From JAEXNA01 sp050486105 (GTDB lineage: Bacteria > Vulcanimicrobiota > Xenobia > Xenobiales > JADMJV01), in assembly GCA_050486105.1 (NCBI GenBank), contig JBJHCR010000063.1, positions 1-23,183 on the forward strand: a stretch of 23,183 nt of DNA, given 5' to 3'. Of this stretch, positions 1 through 8,350 are shown piece by piece; position 1 is the stretch's first letter, and each line of letters begins with the position of its first letter. Below the pieces are notes generated by a model that had not been told where the DNA came from, did no database searches, and was given only the letters and a program-made list of their open reading frames with translations. The position numbers were made by a program, and so were the translations under genes.

Positions 1-1
1 G

Positions 2-568
2 AGTGAATCTGAGGTTCAGGTGTGTCTCAACGAAGCTCAGGCAGCCATCGCCGCTATCAATCGGGACGTGGAAGGCTTGAGCCAAGTTTTTCGGGCCGAC
101 CTCAAAGCCCTGGAAGCGAGAGTAGAGGAGGTCGGTGTTTCCAAAATAGTCCAAGAGGTGCTGAATCGCTATCCGCCGGAGTTTCACCCTAATCACCAGT
201 TTGAAGTCGAGATTGAGGGGGAGCCGAGAGTTCTCTGCGACCCGCTTCTCACCCAGCAGATTCTTGACAACCTCATCTCCAACGCTTTGCGCCACACCGA
301 AAAGGGACTGATACGGGTAGCGATCAAGGAACTGCCCAAGGAAGTGAAGATCAGCGTGTCAGACCAAGGGCCTGGGGTTCCAGAGGAAGATCGGGACCGC
401 ATTTTTCGACGCTATGACCGGGGCTCAAGGCTCTCCGGACTAGGCTTTGGGGTGGGGCTCTATTTGGTGGATATGTATTGCTCGATGCAAGGGGGGAGGG
501 TGGTCTTGGAAAACTCTCCCCAGGGGGCCTGTTTTGCCTTTTACCTGAAGAAGGGTAGTGCCGAGTGA
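2..568 (+). CDS. Sensor histidine kinase, C-terminal part (5' end outside window)
   Basis: The reading frame is open to the left edge, so the gene is probably truncated by the window rather than starting at the GTG at 20. What is visible is the ATP-binding HATPase_c domain. Numbered from that GTG, the N box is DNLISNALRHT (83-93), the G1 box is DQGPGV (115-120), the F box is around IFRRYDR (128-134), and a G2-like stretch is GLGFGVGL (140-147). The phospho-acceptor histidine domain and any sensing region lie upstream and cannot be assessed. The stop overlaps the next gene's start as GTGA, so kinase and regulator are translationally coupled and form a two-component pair. The signal is unknown. 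The proximity of a carbon-uptake operon makes an inorganic-carbon, pH or redox cue conceivable, but nothing in the sequence shows this. Confidence 0.88.
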   Translation, partial: SESEVQVCLNEAQAAIAAINRDVEGLSQVFRADLKALEARVEEVGVSKIVQEVLNRYPPEFHPNHQFEVEIEGEPRVLCDPLLTQQILDNLISNALRHTEKGLIRVAIKELPKEVKISVSDQGPGVPEEDRDRIFRRYDRGSRLSGLGFGVGLYLVDMYCSMQGGRVVLENSPQGACFAFYLKKGSAE

Positions 569-1236
569 TAGAAGTCATCGTCGCCGACGACCATAAGCTT
601 GTTCGCCAGATGTTGGCCAGTACCATCGAAAATGAGGAAGACATGACATTATTGGGGGAGGCGGTCAACGGAAGCGAAGCCATCGCCTTGGCCGCCGGGC
701 GAGCTTCTTGCGTATTGGTGCTGGACATGAACTTGCCCGATATGACAGGCGTGCAGGTTATTCGCAAGTTGAAGGAGCGAGGTTCGGGCCCCAAGATCCT
801 GGTGCTTACGGCGGTGGAGGAGGAGACCGCTCTTTTCGAATCCCTTGCGGCCGGGGCCAAAGGTTACCTCCTGAAAGACAGCGACGTGGAAGAAGTGCTC
901 ACGGCTATAAGAGATCTTCACGAGGGACGGGCCCATCTTCATTCCAGAAGTACCATGAGCTTGCTCACAGAGTTCCAGCGCAGCCGGACGGTGCCCGCCT
1001 TTCCCGAGAAGAAGCTCAAGGAACTGACTGGCCACCTCACTCCCCGGGAGATCGAAGTGCTCACTTTGATAGGCCACGGGTTTTCTAATCCGGAGATCGC
1101 TCAGAAGCTATTCATCTCCGAAAAAACGGTGAAGACCCACGTTTCCAATCTCCTCAGGAGATTACACCTTAAGAGCCGCATTGCTGCTGCCACCATGGCG
1201 GTGAGTTATGGCCTTTGCCAGCTCGACGAGCACTAG
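565..1236 (+). CDS. NarL/FixJ (LuxR-type HTH) response regulator
   Basis: The 223-residue protein has an N-terminal receiver domain: acidic pair D8/D9, phospho-acceptor D54 in VLDMNLPD, T82, and K104 in LLKDSD. A linker is followed by a LuxR-type DNA-binding domain from about residue 158 (LTPREIEVL, then SEKTVKTHVSNLLRRL). All canonical receiver residues are present, so phosphorylation by the overlapping upstream kinase is expected. The GTG start at 565 overlaps the kinase stop by four bases. It is the last gene before a 149-bp gap that holds a tandem palindrome and the likely promoter of the SulP-dabA operon. That downstream operon is an attractive target, but regulation is inferred from position only. 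Confidence 0.93.
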   Translation: MIEVIVADDHKLVRQMLASTIENEEDMTLLGEAVNGSEAIALAAGRASCVLVLDMNLPDMTGVQVIRKLKERGSGPKILVLTAVEEETALFESLAAGAKGYLLKDSDVEEVLTAIRDLHEGRAHLHSRSTMSLLTEFQRSRTVPAFPEKKLKELTGHLTPREIEVLTLIGHGFSNPEIAQKLFISEKTVKTHVSNLLRRLHLKSRIAAATMAVSYGLCQLDEH

Positions 1237-1242
1237 TGCTAA

Positions 1243-1268
1243 AGACCTAGGTCCATAGACCTAGGTCT
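1243..1268. repeat. Tandem perfect palindrome GACCTAGGTC x2 / 11-bp hairpin
   Basis: The self-complementary 10-mer GACCTAGGTC occurs at 1244-1253 and again at 1258-1267, separated by CATA. With the flanking A/T it forms an 11-bp stem and a 4-nt loop. It lies 7 bp after the response-regulator stop. A T5 run (1280-1284) is too far from the stem for a textbook intrinsic terminator. A second, competing stem (CCATAGAC/GTCTGTGG, 1253-1272, loop CTAG) can also be drawn. Two readings are open: a terminator or attenuator for the two-component genes, or a pair of operator sites upstream of the carbon-uptake operon. Confidence 0.7.
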
Positions 1269-1328
1269 GTGGCCCTGGCTTTTTGTGAATTTTTCTAGAG
1301 TTTTCTTAGATCTCCATCCACCGACCGA

Positions 1329-1357
1329 TTCAATTCTCTTTCTGGCCGCAGCATAAT
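1329..1357 (+). promoter_or_regulatory. Candidate promoter for the SulP-dabA operon
   Basis: A CATAAT hexamer (1352-1357, five of six matches to the -10 consensus) is preceded at 17-bp spacing by a weak -35-like TTCAAT (1329-1334). Transcription would start near 1364, giving a leader of about 20 nt that contains the AAGGAG ribosome site just before the ATG at 1386. A weak -35 is what an activator-dependent promoter would show, and the tandem palindrome lies about 60-85 bp upstream. This is pattern matching only. Confidence 0.4.
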
Positions 1358-1385
1358 TGGCTCCAACACGCCTTGAAGGAGTCCC

Positions 1386-2954
1386 ATGAATACTCACTGG
1401 CGAAGTGACCTAAAATCGGGTTTTTTCGTTTTCTTAATCGCCCTACCGCTCTGTTTAGGGATAGCCATGGCCAGTGGATTTCCCCCGGTGGCTGGTATCA
1501 TCACCGCCGTGATTGGCGGTCTGGTCTCGACCTTTCTTGGGAGCTCGGCGCTCACCATCAAAGGTCCCGCTGCAGGTCTAATCGTGATCGCCCTGGGAGC
1601 CGTTCAAGAACTCGGTGCCGGCGATCCGGTGCTGGGCTATCGAAGAGCTTTGGCCGTAGGGATGATCGCCGCCCTCTTTCAGATCGCCTTTGCCCTAGTT
1701 CGGGCCGCCACCCTGGGAATAGCCTTGTCTCCTTCTGTCGTGCACGGAATGTTGGCGGCCATCGGAGTAATCATCATCTCCAAGCAGGCTCACACCATGC
1801 TGGGCGTGAGCTCCGATGCCAGTGAGCCGCTGGCGCTTCTGGCCGACCTTCCCCATTCCGTCATGCATGCTAACCCCCAGATCGCCCTGATCGGAATTCT
1901 GTCGCTGGCCATCTTGATCGGCCTACCTTTGCTCAAGGCTCCCTGGGCTAAGAAGCTGCCGTCACCCATAGTGGTTCTGCTGGTCTCCGTGCCTTTGGGT
2001 TACCTATTCGGTTTGGACCAATCACACGTCTACAGTTTCGTTGGTCACAACTTCAACGTGGGGCCTGAGTACCTGGTGCAACTTCCGGGCAATGTTCTCA
2101 ACGCCCTCACCGGGCCCGACTTCTCCATGTTCTCAAGTCTCACCACCTGGAAATATGTGGTTATGTTCTGTTTGGTGGGAAGTATTGAATCCACCCTCAG
2201 CGTGTTAGCCGTAGACGCCATGGATCCCCGGCGACGGGCTTCTGATCTCAACCGGGATCTCTTCTCGGTGGGAGCCGGAAACCTCATCTGCAGCCTTGTT
2301 GGCGGACTCCCGATGATTTCCGAGATTGTGCGGTCCAAGGCGAACATCGATGCTGGAGCAAAGAGTGCTTGGTCCAACTTCTATCACGGGGCCCTTCTGC
2401 TCCTTTTTGTGGTCTTAGCTCCCGGGCTTCTGCACCGCATCCCCTTGGCAGCCTTGGCCGCGATGCTGGTCTATACCGGATTTAGGTTGGCCTCGCCCAC
2501 GGAATTCCGGCACGCCCGAGACCTGGGCAAGGATCAGCTCAGCCTTTTCTTGGTAACTCTGGTGACCACTCTGGCCACAGACCTGCTGTTGGGAGTGGTC
2601 GTTGGTCTTAGCCTAAAGATCTTGATGCATCTGGCCCGAGGCACCCGAGTCAGCAGTTTCCTCAGGCCTCAGTTCGAGACCCGAATAGAGAGCCAAAAGA
2701 TGTTTGTCGTGGTTCAACAAGCCGGCATCTTCAGCACCCTCTTGGGGGTGAAAAAACTGCTAGAAAAGCGCCCAGATGGTATCAAAACTGTCGTTCTCGA
2801 TGTGAGTAGGGCGGTCTTGGTGGATCACACCTTCATCAGAAACTTGAAAGCTATGTCCGACGAATGGCCGGATGCGGAACTCGTTTTTGTGGGGCTAGAA
2901 GAACTGGTGGCAAGTTCTGATCATCCCTTGTCCTCCAAGAGGAAGGCTTCGTGA
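1386..2954 (+). CDS. SulP-family anion transporter with C-terminal STAS domain, likely bicarbonate
   Basis: The 522-residue protein begins with a SulP-type first membrane segment (ALPLCLGIAMASG, 19-31) and a GPAAGL motif (60-65). Many hydrophobic helices follow to about residue 415. A conserved loop (VGSIESTLSVLAVDAMDP, 264-281, then NRDLFSVGAGN) is followed by a cytoplasmic STAS-like domain from about 438, with TVVLDVSRAVLVDHT at 468-482. SulP proteins carry sulfate, bicarbonate (BicA in cyanobacteria) or other anions. Substrate cannot be read from sequence, but the overlap with dabA (GTGA at 2951-2954) argues for bicarbonate. The ATG has an AAGGAG site five bases upstream. It is the first gene of the operon. 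Confidence 0.9.
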   Translation: MNTHWRSDLKSGFFVFLIALPLCLGIAMASGFPPVAGIITAVIGGLVSTFLGSSALTIKGPAAGLIVIALGAVQELGAGDPVLGYRRALAVGMIAALFQIAFALVRAATLGIALSPSVVHGMLAAIGVIIISKQAHTMLGVSSDASEPLALLADLPHSVMHANPQIALIGILSLAILIGLPLLKAPWAKKLPSPIVVLLVSVPLGYLFGLDQSHVYSFVGHNFNVGPEYLVQLPGNVLNALTGPDFSMFSSLTTWKYVVMFCLVGSIESTLSVLAVDAMDPRRRASDLNRDLFSVGAGNLICSLVGGLPMISEIVRSKANIDAGAKSAWSNFYHGALLLLFVVLAPGLLHRIPLAALAAMLVYTGFRLASPTEFRHARDLGKDQLSLFLVTLVTTLATDLLLGVVVGLSLKILMHLARGTRVSSFLRPQFETRIESQKMFVVVQQAGIFSTLLGVKKLLEKRPDGIKTVVLDVSRAVLVDHTFIRNLKAMSDEWPDAELVFVGLEELVASSDHPLSSKRKAS

Positions 2955-5770
2955 ACTCCCTTCCTAGATCGACTTTGGACGAGAGATTTGATTTCGCGTC
3001 CTTGGTGGATGAGGTGAGTCACCTTCTCCCCAGTCAAGCACCCATCCGGCGCTTTGTGCACCACAATACGTTGCATCATTTTGAAGACTTGGACTTCCAT
3101 CGAGGGGTCGAAATTGGGGCCGCCCTTCTGCATCGAGAGCCATATCCCGCGGAATCCTTCTTCATCGAGCAACTCAAGGCCGGACGCATTCACGCCGCGG
3201 ACCTCGAAGCTGTCCTCGACCAAGAGTGCACCGGAGGTGAGTCTTTAGCGCTGCCCTTCGTGCCCTGGACCCGTCGTGATTTCCAGCATTTTCGCTTGGG
3301 CCATCTCTTTCACATACCCCAGAGCAATAAAGTGAGGTATCTCTTGGAAGAGGGAGACTTGCTTTGTTCTATCGCCCCCCAAGTGCCTGGGGAAACTCGA
3401 GAGCTTCTGAGGCAGAGGGGTGTAGGTCGGGAGAGCCTTTCTTCGCTCTGGCAAATTCTTCTGAGGCAAAGCCCTTCCATAAATTCCCCAACTCTAAGCC
3501 CGAAACAGAATTTGGAGACCCATATCCATCCTTTTCTGATTCGCTTTTGCGGGGCCTACCTCGACCAAGGTGTCAGCTACTGGCCCATGCCCGAAAGACA
3601 TGGACTGTACAGAAGCTTTTTGCGTCTCTATTCGGGAAATCTAGGAATCACTTTGCCTTGGCAAAAGGGCTTGAGGGATCGGCTGCGCCGGCAACTCGAT
3701 GGCTCATGGACCTCATCCATGGCCCTCGAAGAAGCCTTTACCCGCTTAGGGATCGGGTCGGAGGACAGCTTTGGTGCCTTGCGGGATCGCGCCCTGGCCC
3801 TTCGAGGATGGGCGGGGATGGTGAGCGCTCTTGAGAAACGTCCCGATCTAGCCCCGGTAGAGTGTCCGCCGGTCAGTCTTCAGGACTTTCTAGCTATCTA
3901 CTTTCAGTTGGAAGCTCACCTTGCTGAGCAGAGCCCAGTGCCCAGGCGAGCCAGTCGAAAAGCCATGAAGCCGAATTACTCCTTGACCTTTGAATCCTTC
4001 GTTCTAGCGCAATGCGCCGGATTTGACGAGACGGTTTTGAGCGATGATCAGAAAGCCTACGCCTGGCTCAGGGAAGTGGCCCACTTTCATGAACTCAAGA
4101 GGAGACGCCTCCTGTTGTCAGCTTATGAATGCCACTACCGAAATGAGGTGCTCGACGCCCTGAAGGAGCACCACGCGATGGGAGAATCGAAGTCTTGTCT
4201 GAACCCTCGTTTTCAAGCCGTTTTTTGCATTGACGACCGAGAAGAGTCCTTGCGTCGCCACTTAGAGGAGTCTTGTGCGAACCTCGAGACCCTGGGATAC
4301 GCCGGGTTTTTCGGGGTCTGCATGGCTTATCAGGGTCTAGGGGACCCCCACGCTCTGCCCCTTTGTCCTCCAACTCAGAGTCCCAAGCATTTGCTGCGAG
4401 AAGTGGGGTTAGGAGGTGGTGGAGCCTTCTCTCAAACCCTGGGTGCCTTTAGGCAAGTGCTCAGGGCCAGCAGGAATAGTGTTTTGAGAGGGGGGGTGTT
4501 GGCAGCCATTCCTGGATTTTTGGCAGGCATTCCTCTGTTGGGTCAAACTCTTTTCCCCTCTTTGTTCCACCGTTTGGCGAACACCTTGGAAAAGACTCTC
4601 TCTCCACCGACCCTCACCCGTCTGAAACTTGAACGATGCCTGGAAGAGGGCCCGAACGAACAAGGTTTGTTTGAGGGATTCACCGTGGAGGAGATGGTGG
4701 AGATCGTCAAGTCCGGGTTGCAGACCATGGGAGTCTCTCGCTTTGCACCCCTATTTCTCTTGGTAGGTCACGGCTCTTCTAGTCTCAACAATCCCCACGA
4801 AGCGGCTCACGATTGCGGGGCGACCGGGGGAGGCCGAGGCGGACCCAACGCGCGCGCTTTCGCGATGATGGCCAATCATCCCCGAGTGCGCCTCAATCTA
4901 AAAGAACTTGGGATGAACATCCCTGACTCCACTTGGTTTGTGGGTGGATACCACAACACTTGCGACGATTCTATGGTCTATTACGATCTCGATCTTATGC
5001 CTGCCGCGTTGCGCCAAGAGATGGACGAGCTTCAAGCTCTCTTTCTCAAGGCGTGCATCCTGGACGCCCACGAAAGATGCCGAAGATTTGAGAATGTCTC
5101 CTTGACATCTTCGCCCCATGCCGCCTATCGACATGTGCAGGCTCGCGCTGTCACTTTGTCCCAACCTCGCCCCGAATATGGGCATTGCACCAACTCCCTT
5201 TGCCTCATAGGTCGACGCCGACGGAGTCGGGGACTCTTCTTGGACCGGCGTGCCTTTTTGGTTTCTTACGATTGCAGCAAGGATCCCGACGGGACCATTT
5301 TAGGTGCTCTCTTGGAGGCGGTGGGACCGGTGGGAGCAGGCATCAATCTCGAGTACTACTTCAGCTCTATCGACCCGTCAGGGTATGGGTGCGGTACCAA
5401 ACTCCCCCATAATGTGAGCGGGTTGTTGGGAGTTATGGACGGCCATTCTTCGGATTTGCGGACCGGACTTCCCTGGCAAATGGTGGAGATTCACGAGCCC
5501 ATGCGCTTGCTCAATATTGTCGAGGTGGAGCCGGAGGTTCTCTTGGCAGTTCTCAATCAGCGACCCGGGCTCATGGGTCTGGTGGACAGAGGATGGATTA
5601 ACCTTGTTTGCCAGTCGCCTAGCGGAGGCATTTTTTGGCTCTATGAAGGGGGACGATTCGTTGAATATCACCCTTGCTCAAAAGGGATTCCCACTCTCGA
5701 GAAGTCGCGGCAATACTACCAGGGACATAGAGAACACCTACCTATTGCACGTATGAGAGCGGGGCTCTGA
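2951..5770 (+). CDS. dabA: DabA, inorganic-carbon pump subunit (DUF2309/UPF0753)
   Basis: This 939-residue protein matches DabA, the soluble zinc-containing partner of DabB. Together they form an energy-coupled CO2-to-bicarbonate pump with a beta-carbonic-anhydrase-like active site. The zinc/catalytic residues known from Halothiobacillus DabA are all present: C426 and D428 in FCIDDRE, H607 in VGHGSSS, and C622 in HDCGATGG. The H-to-C spacing of 15 residues is the same as in the characterised protein. A second cysteine that I recall as common in that last motif (DCGACGG) is threonine here. The GTG start at 2951 overlaps the SulP stop by four bases and has AGAGGAAGG just upstream. The next gene, a NuoL-like subunit, begins one base after the stop, so the usual dabA-dabB partnership is kept, in the reverse of the more common gene order. 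Confidence 0.93.
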   Translation: MNSLPRSTLDERFDFASLVDEVSHLLPSQAPIRRFVHHNTLHHFEDLDFHRGVEIGAALLHREPYPAESFFIEQLKAGRIHAADLEAVLDQECTGGESLALPFVPWTRRDFQHFRLGHLFHIPQSNKVRYLLEEGDLLCSIAPQVPGETRELLRQRGVGRESLSSLWQILLRQSPSINSPTLSPKQNLETHIHPFLIRFCGAYLDQGVSYWPMPERHGLYRSFLRLYSGNLGITLPWQKGLRDRLRRQLDGSWTSSMALEEAFTRLGIGSEDSFGALRDRALALRGWAGMVSALEKRPDLAPVECPPVSLQDFLAIYFQLEAHLAEQSPVPRRASRKAMKPNYSLTFESFVLAQCAGFDETVLSDDQKAYAWLREVAHFHELKRRRLLLSAYECHYRNEVLDALKEHHAMGESKSCLNPRFQAVFCIDDREESLRRHLEESCANLETLGYAGFFGVCMAYQGLGDPHALPLCPPTQSPKHLLREVGLGGGGAFSQTLGAFRQVLRASRNSVLRGGVLAAIPGFLAGIPLLGQTLFPSLFHRLANTLEKTLSPPTLTRLKLERCLEEGPNEQGLFEGFTVEEMVEIVKSGLQTMGVSRFAPLFLLVGHGSSSLNNPHEAAHDCGATGGGRGGPNARAFAMMANHPRVRLNLKELGMNIPDSTWFVGGYHNTCDDSMVYYDLDLMPAALRQEMDELQALFLKACILDAHERCRRFENVSLTSSPHAAYRHVQARAVTLSQPRPEYGHCTNSLCLIGRRRRSRGLFLDRRAFLVSYDCSKDPDGTILGALLEAVGPVGAGINLEYYFSSIDPSGYGCGTKLPHNVSGLLGVMDGHSSDLRTGLPWQMVEIHEPMRLLNIVEVEPEVLLAVLNQRPGLMGLVDRGWINLVCQSPSGGIFWLYEGGRFVEYHPCSKGIPTLEKSRQYYQGHREHLPIARMRAGL

Positions 5771-5771
5771 A

Positions 5772-7100
5772 ATGCCGAGCCTAGGCGCTTTCATCTTGGC
5801 CATTCCGGGTCTGGCCTGCCTTGCCTTGAGCCTGATATGGTGGTTCGAGCTTCCCCTCCCTGAAAAGTGGACAGCGAGAATCGTCAATGGCTCCTTTTTC
5901 CTCTCCGCACTGGTCGCTTTCTTGAGCCTAGGTCAATACGCATCGGGCGAGAGTTTGGTGGAGTTGGGAACTTGGTACTCCCTTGGTGTCTACCGCTTTG
6001 TCGGACTCTTAGCCTTCGACCCCCTATCCTTGACTTTCGCGGGATTGGCCGCTCTGCTCCTCGGCTCGATTGGAAACTTCTCCCAGAGCTACATGCATCG
6101 GGAGCCGGGATTCTTAAGATTTTATCTTCTCATCTTGATGTTGGGTGTGGGGGTGGAAGTCGTCCTTCTTGCCGGCAGTCTCGATCTTGTATTTTTCGGC
6201 TGGGAATTGGTGGGCTTGAGCTCAGCTCTTCTCATCGGGTTTTTTAGCCACCGACCCGGCCCAGCTCAAGGGGGAGTTCGAGCCTTCTTGAGTTATCGTA
6301 TCTGCGACATCGGTTTATTGGCAGCGGTGGTCTTTATGCATCACAGCGTGGGAAACACCGCTTTCTCGGCTCGACAGAACTCTTGGTTCGGATTAGCCGC
6401 GGTCCGTGAGCCGGAAACGGCTTTTCTCATAGTGGCTCTGCTCCTGATGGCCTGTATGGGCAAATCTGCGCTGGTGCCCTTCGGGGGTTGGCTCCCTCGA
6501 GCTATGGAAGGTCCCACTCCCTCTAGCGCAGTTTTCTACGGCGCCTTGTCCATTCATTTGGGGCCCTATCTCATGCTGCGTGCCACTCCCCTCATAGCCC
6601 AGACTCCTTGGGCTGGAGCGCTTTTGGTGGGGATAGGAGCCTTGACTGTCTTGCACGGCACCCTAGTGGGTCGGGTGCAGTCGGATGTGAAAAGCGCTTT
6701 GGCTTACGGTTCCATGACGCAGGTGGGCTTGATCTTCATGGAGATAGGTCTCGGCTTCACTCACCTGGCCGTGCTGCACATGATCGGACACGCGTGCATA
6801 AGAACTTTGGAGATCCTCAGAGCCCCCAGCGTGCTGCACGACTACCATCACATTGAAACCTCCCTGGGTGTGGTGCTTCCTCGAATGGGTCTTCACTATG
6901 AGAGAATCCTGCCCAAATCGTGGCAAACTCGTTTGTATCATTTGGCCCTGGAGCGTGGATACTCGGAGGTCTTGGTTCTCGGATTTGCTCACTGGTGGCA
7001 GAAGATATTCGGGTGTCTCGATCGCGTCGAGCAATTCTTGGAGGCCAGAGTCATGGAGATGGGCGACTCCGCTCCTAACAAAGTGGAGGCTCTGAGATGA
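5772..7100 (+). CDS. dabB: DabB-like proton-conducting membrane subunit (NuoL/Mrp family), short form
   Basis: The 442-residue membrane protein carries the antiporter-like core: E145 in FFGWELVG, K231 in MGKSALVPFGGWLP, AMEGPTPSSA (244-253), K307 in SDVKSALAY, and IGHACIRTLEILRAPSVLHD (338-357). The last motif (R..L..LRAPS.LHD) is typical of DabB rather than of respiratory NuoL. It would supply the cation-gradient coupling for DabA. It is about 100 residues shorter than characterised DabB proteins (roughly 550). After about residue 370 it ends in a soluble-looking, amphipathic tail instead of further helices. The histidine usual in the LIHA segment is Y256 here. The start lies one base after dabA. 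The stop overlaps the next gene (ATGA), which may supply the missing membrane segments. Confidence 0.87.
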   Translation: MPSLGAFILAIPGLACLALSLIWWFELPLPEKWTARIVNGSFFLSALVAFLSLGQYASGESLVELGTWYSLGVYRFVGLLAFDPLSLTFAGLAALLLGSIGNFSQSYMHREPGFLRFYLLILMLGVGVEVVLLAGSLDLVFFGWELVGLSSALLIGFFSHRPGPAQGGVRAFLSYRICDIGLLAAVVFMHHSVGNTAFSARQNSWFGLAAVREPETAFLIVALLLMACMGKSALVPFGGWLPRAMEGPTPSSAVFYGALSIHLGPYLMLRATPLIAQTPWAGALLVGIGALTVLHGTLVGRVQSDVKSALAYGSMTQVGLIFMEIGLGFTHLAVLHMIGHACIRTLEILRAPSVLHDYHHIETSLGVVLPRMGLHYERILPKSWQTRLYHLALERGYSEVLVLGFAHWWQKIFGCLDRVEQFLEARVMEMGDSAPNKVEALR

Positions 7101-8350
7101 AAATCGTCGCTCTGGTGAACATTTTTGTCTTAACGATGGCCGTTTTGCCTGTGCTGGCTTGCAAGGAGAATCGCAAGGCGAGATCCTTGGCTACTCTTTG
7201 TACGATCTTGAGCAGTGGTATCTCGCTCTCGGTCCTCGCGGTCGTTACACTCCAAGGATCAACCCAGTGGTGGTACCCGTTCCCCGCGATGGTGGCTTGC
7301 ATTTCCTGGTTAGCCACCGGAATGAGCCGTCTGGCCAATACCACCTCTCGTTCCTATGCCAGCATCCTTCTGTTGGCGGCTCTTTCTAACTCATATCTTC
7401 TCCTTCCTGACAATTGGCTCTTGAGCTTGCCTTGGCTCGGCAGCATCGCCTTGGCGGGTTTGGAGTTGCGGCAGCGCAGCGTGAAGGCTGGGAGAGTTTT
7501 TGCCCTCTACTTGGGAGCGAGTGCTGCCCTGCTCTTAATCGCCAGTGCCGTACCGCACAGCTCGACTTACCTGCTGCTCTTCGCCGGGGCGCTCATGATC
7601 AAGCAAGCATGCCTACCTTTTCACAGTTGGTTCCCCAGCTTCGTGGAGGCAGCTCCCATGGGTGTTGTGGTCGCTTTTGTGACTCCTCAAGTGGGTGTTC
7701 TCCTTCATCTCAAAGTCTTGTCCGGGCAGACTCCTCTCACTCTCCACCTAGCACTGGCCGTCATCGCTATCCTCACGGCTCTATGGGGGGCCGTTTTGGC
7801 CTCGGTGCAAACTCGCTTGAAGCGGATCTTGGCCTATCTTCTAATCAGTCAGAGCGGATTGGTCGCTTTAGGGTTGGAGAACTCCAACTCTCTGGGCCGG
7901 GCCGGTGCACTCGCCTGCTGGCTATTGACCGGGCTTGCCATGGCTATTTTTGCGATGTCAATCGAGGCCCTTATAGCCCGCCGAGGTGAGGACATTTCCC
8001 TTCTCGAGCCGGGTCGCGATTTCGAGTCGACACCAGCTCTGGCCACCTCTTATATGCTATCTGGACTAGCCATGGTGGGTCTTCCGGGCACCCTCGGCTT
8101 CATCTCGGAGGACCTCTTGCTCCAAGGATCCGTTTCGGAGTTTCCCAGCCTGGCCTATCTGCTCATCCTGCTCACCGCCATAAATGCCACCACCATCATG
8201 CGCTCGCTCTTTTCGGTGTTCTCTGGACCTAAGTGTGAAGTGGCCGTTGACCTCAAACCTCGGGAACGAGGGGGCTTGAGTGTCGCTTTTGCGAGTCTCT
8301 TTCTCTTGGGCTTATGCCCCCAGATTCTTCTGAATTGGTTTGGCAATTGA
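7097..8350 (+). CDS. Second antiporter-like membrane subunit (NuoM/NuoN/MrpD-like)
   Basis: The 417-residue, strongly hydrophobic protein belongs to the proton-conducting antiporter family. K169 lies in MIKQACLPFHSWFPSFVEAAP (the K...PFH.W.P...EAP signature). K242 lies in TRLKRILAYLLISQSG, E123 sits in a membrane segment at GLEL, and GLPGTLGFISEDLLL (328-342) resembles the GF..E segment of NuoM/MrpD. It is not a copy of the preceding DabB-like protein. It resembles the M/N branch more than the L branch. The start overlaps the previous stop (ATGA) and has GGAGG seven bases upstream. Classical DAB modules carry a single DabB, so this operon would build a two-channel membrane part, like paired antiporter subunits in Mrp complexes. 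Function in carbon uptake is inferred from context. Confidence 0.85.
   Translation: MKIVALVNIFVLTMAVLPVLACKENRKARSLATLCTILSSGISLSVLAVVTLQGSTQWWYPFPAMVACISWLATGMSRLANTTSRSYASILLLAALSNSYLLLPDNWLLSLPWLGSIALAGLELRQRSVKAGRVFALYLGASAALLLIASAVPHSSTYLLLFAGALMIKQACLPFHSWFPSFVEAAPMGVVVAFVTPQVGVLLHLKVLSGQTPLTLHLALAVIAILTALWGAVLASVQTRLKRILAYLLISQSGLVALGLENSNSLGRAGALACWLLTGLAMAIFAMSIEALIARRGEDISLLEPGRDFESTPALATSYMLSGLAMVGLPGTLGFISEDLLLQGSVSEFPSLAYLLILLTAINATTIMRSLFSVFSGPKCEVAVDLKPRERGGLSVAFASLFLLGLCPQILLNWFGN

Noticed and set aside
1258..1284. Simple Rho-independent terminator after the response regulator
   Set aside because: The T-run starts 11 bases beyond the stem, too far for a standard terminator, so it was recorded as a palindrome with open function instead.
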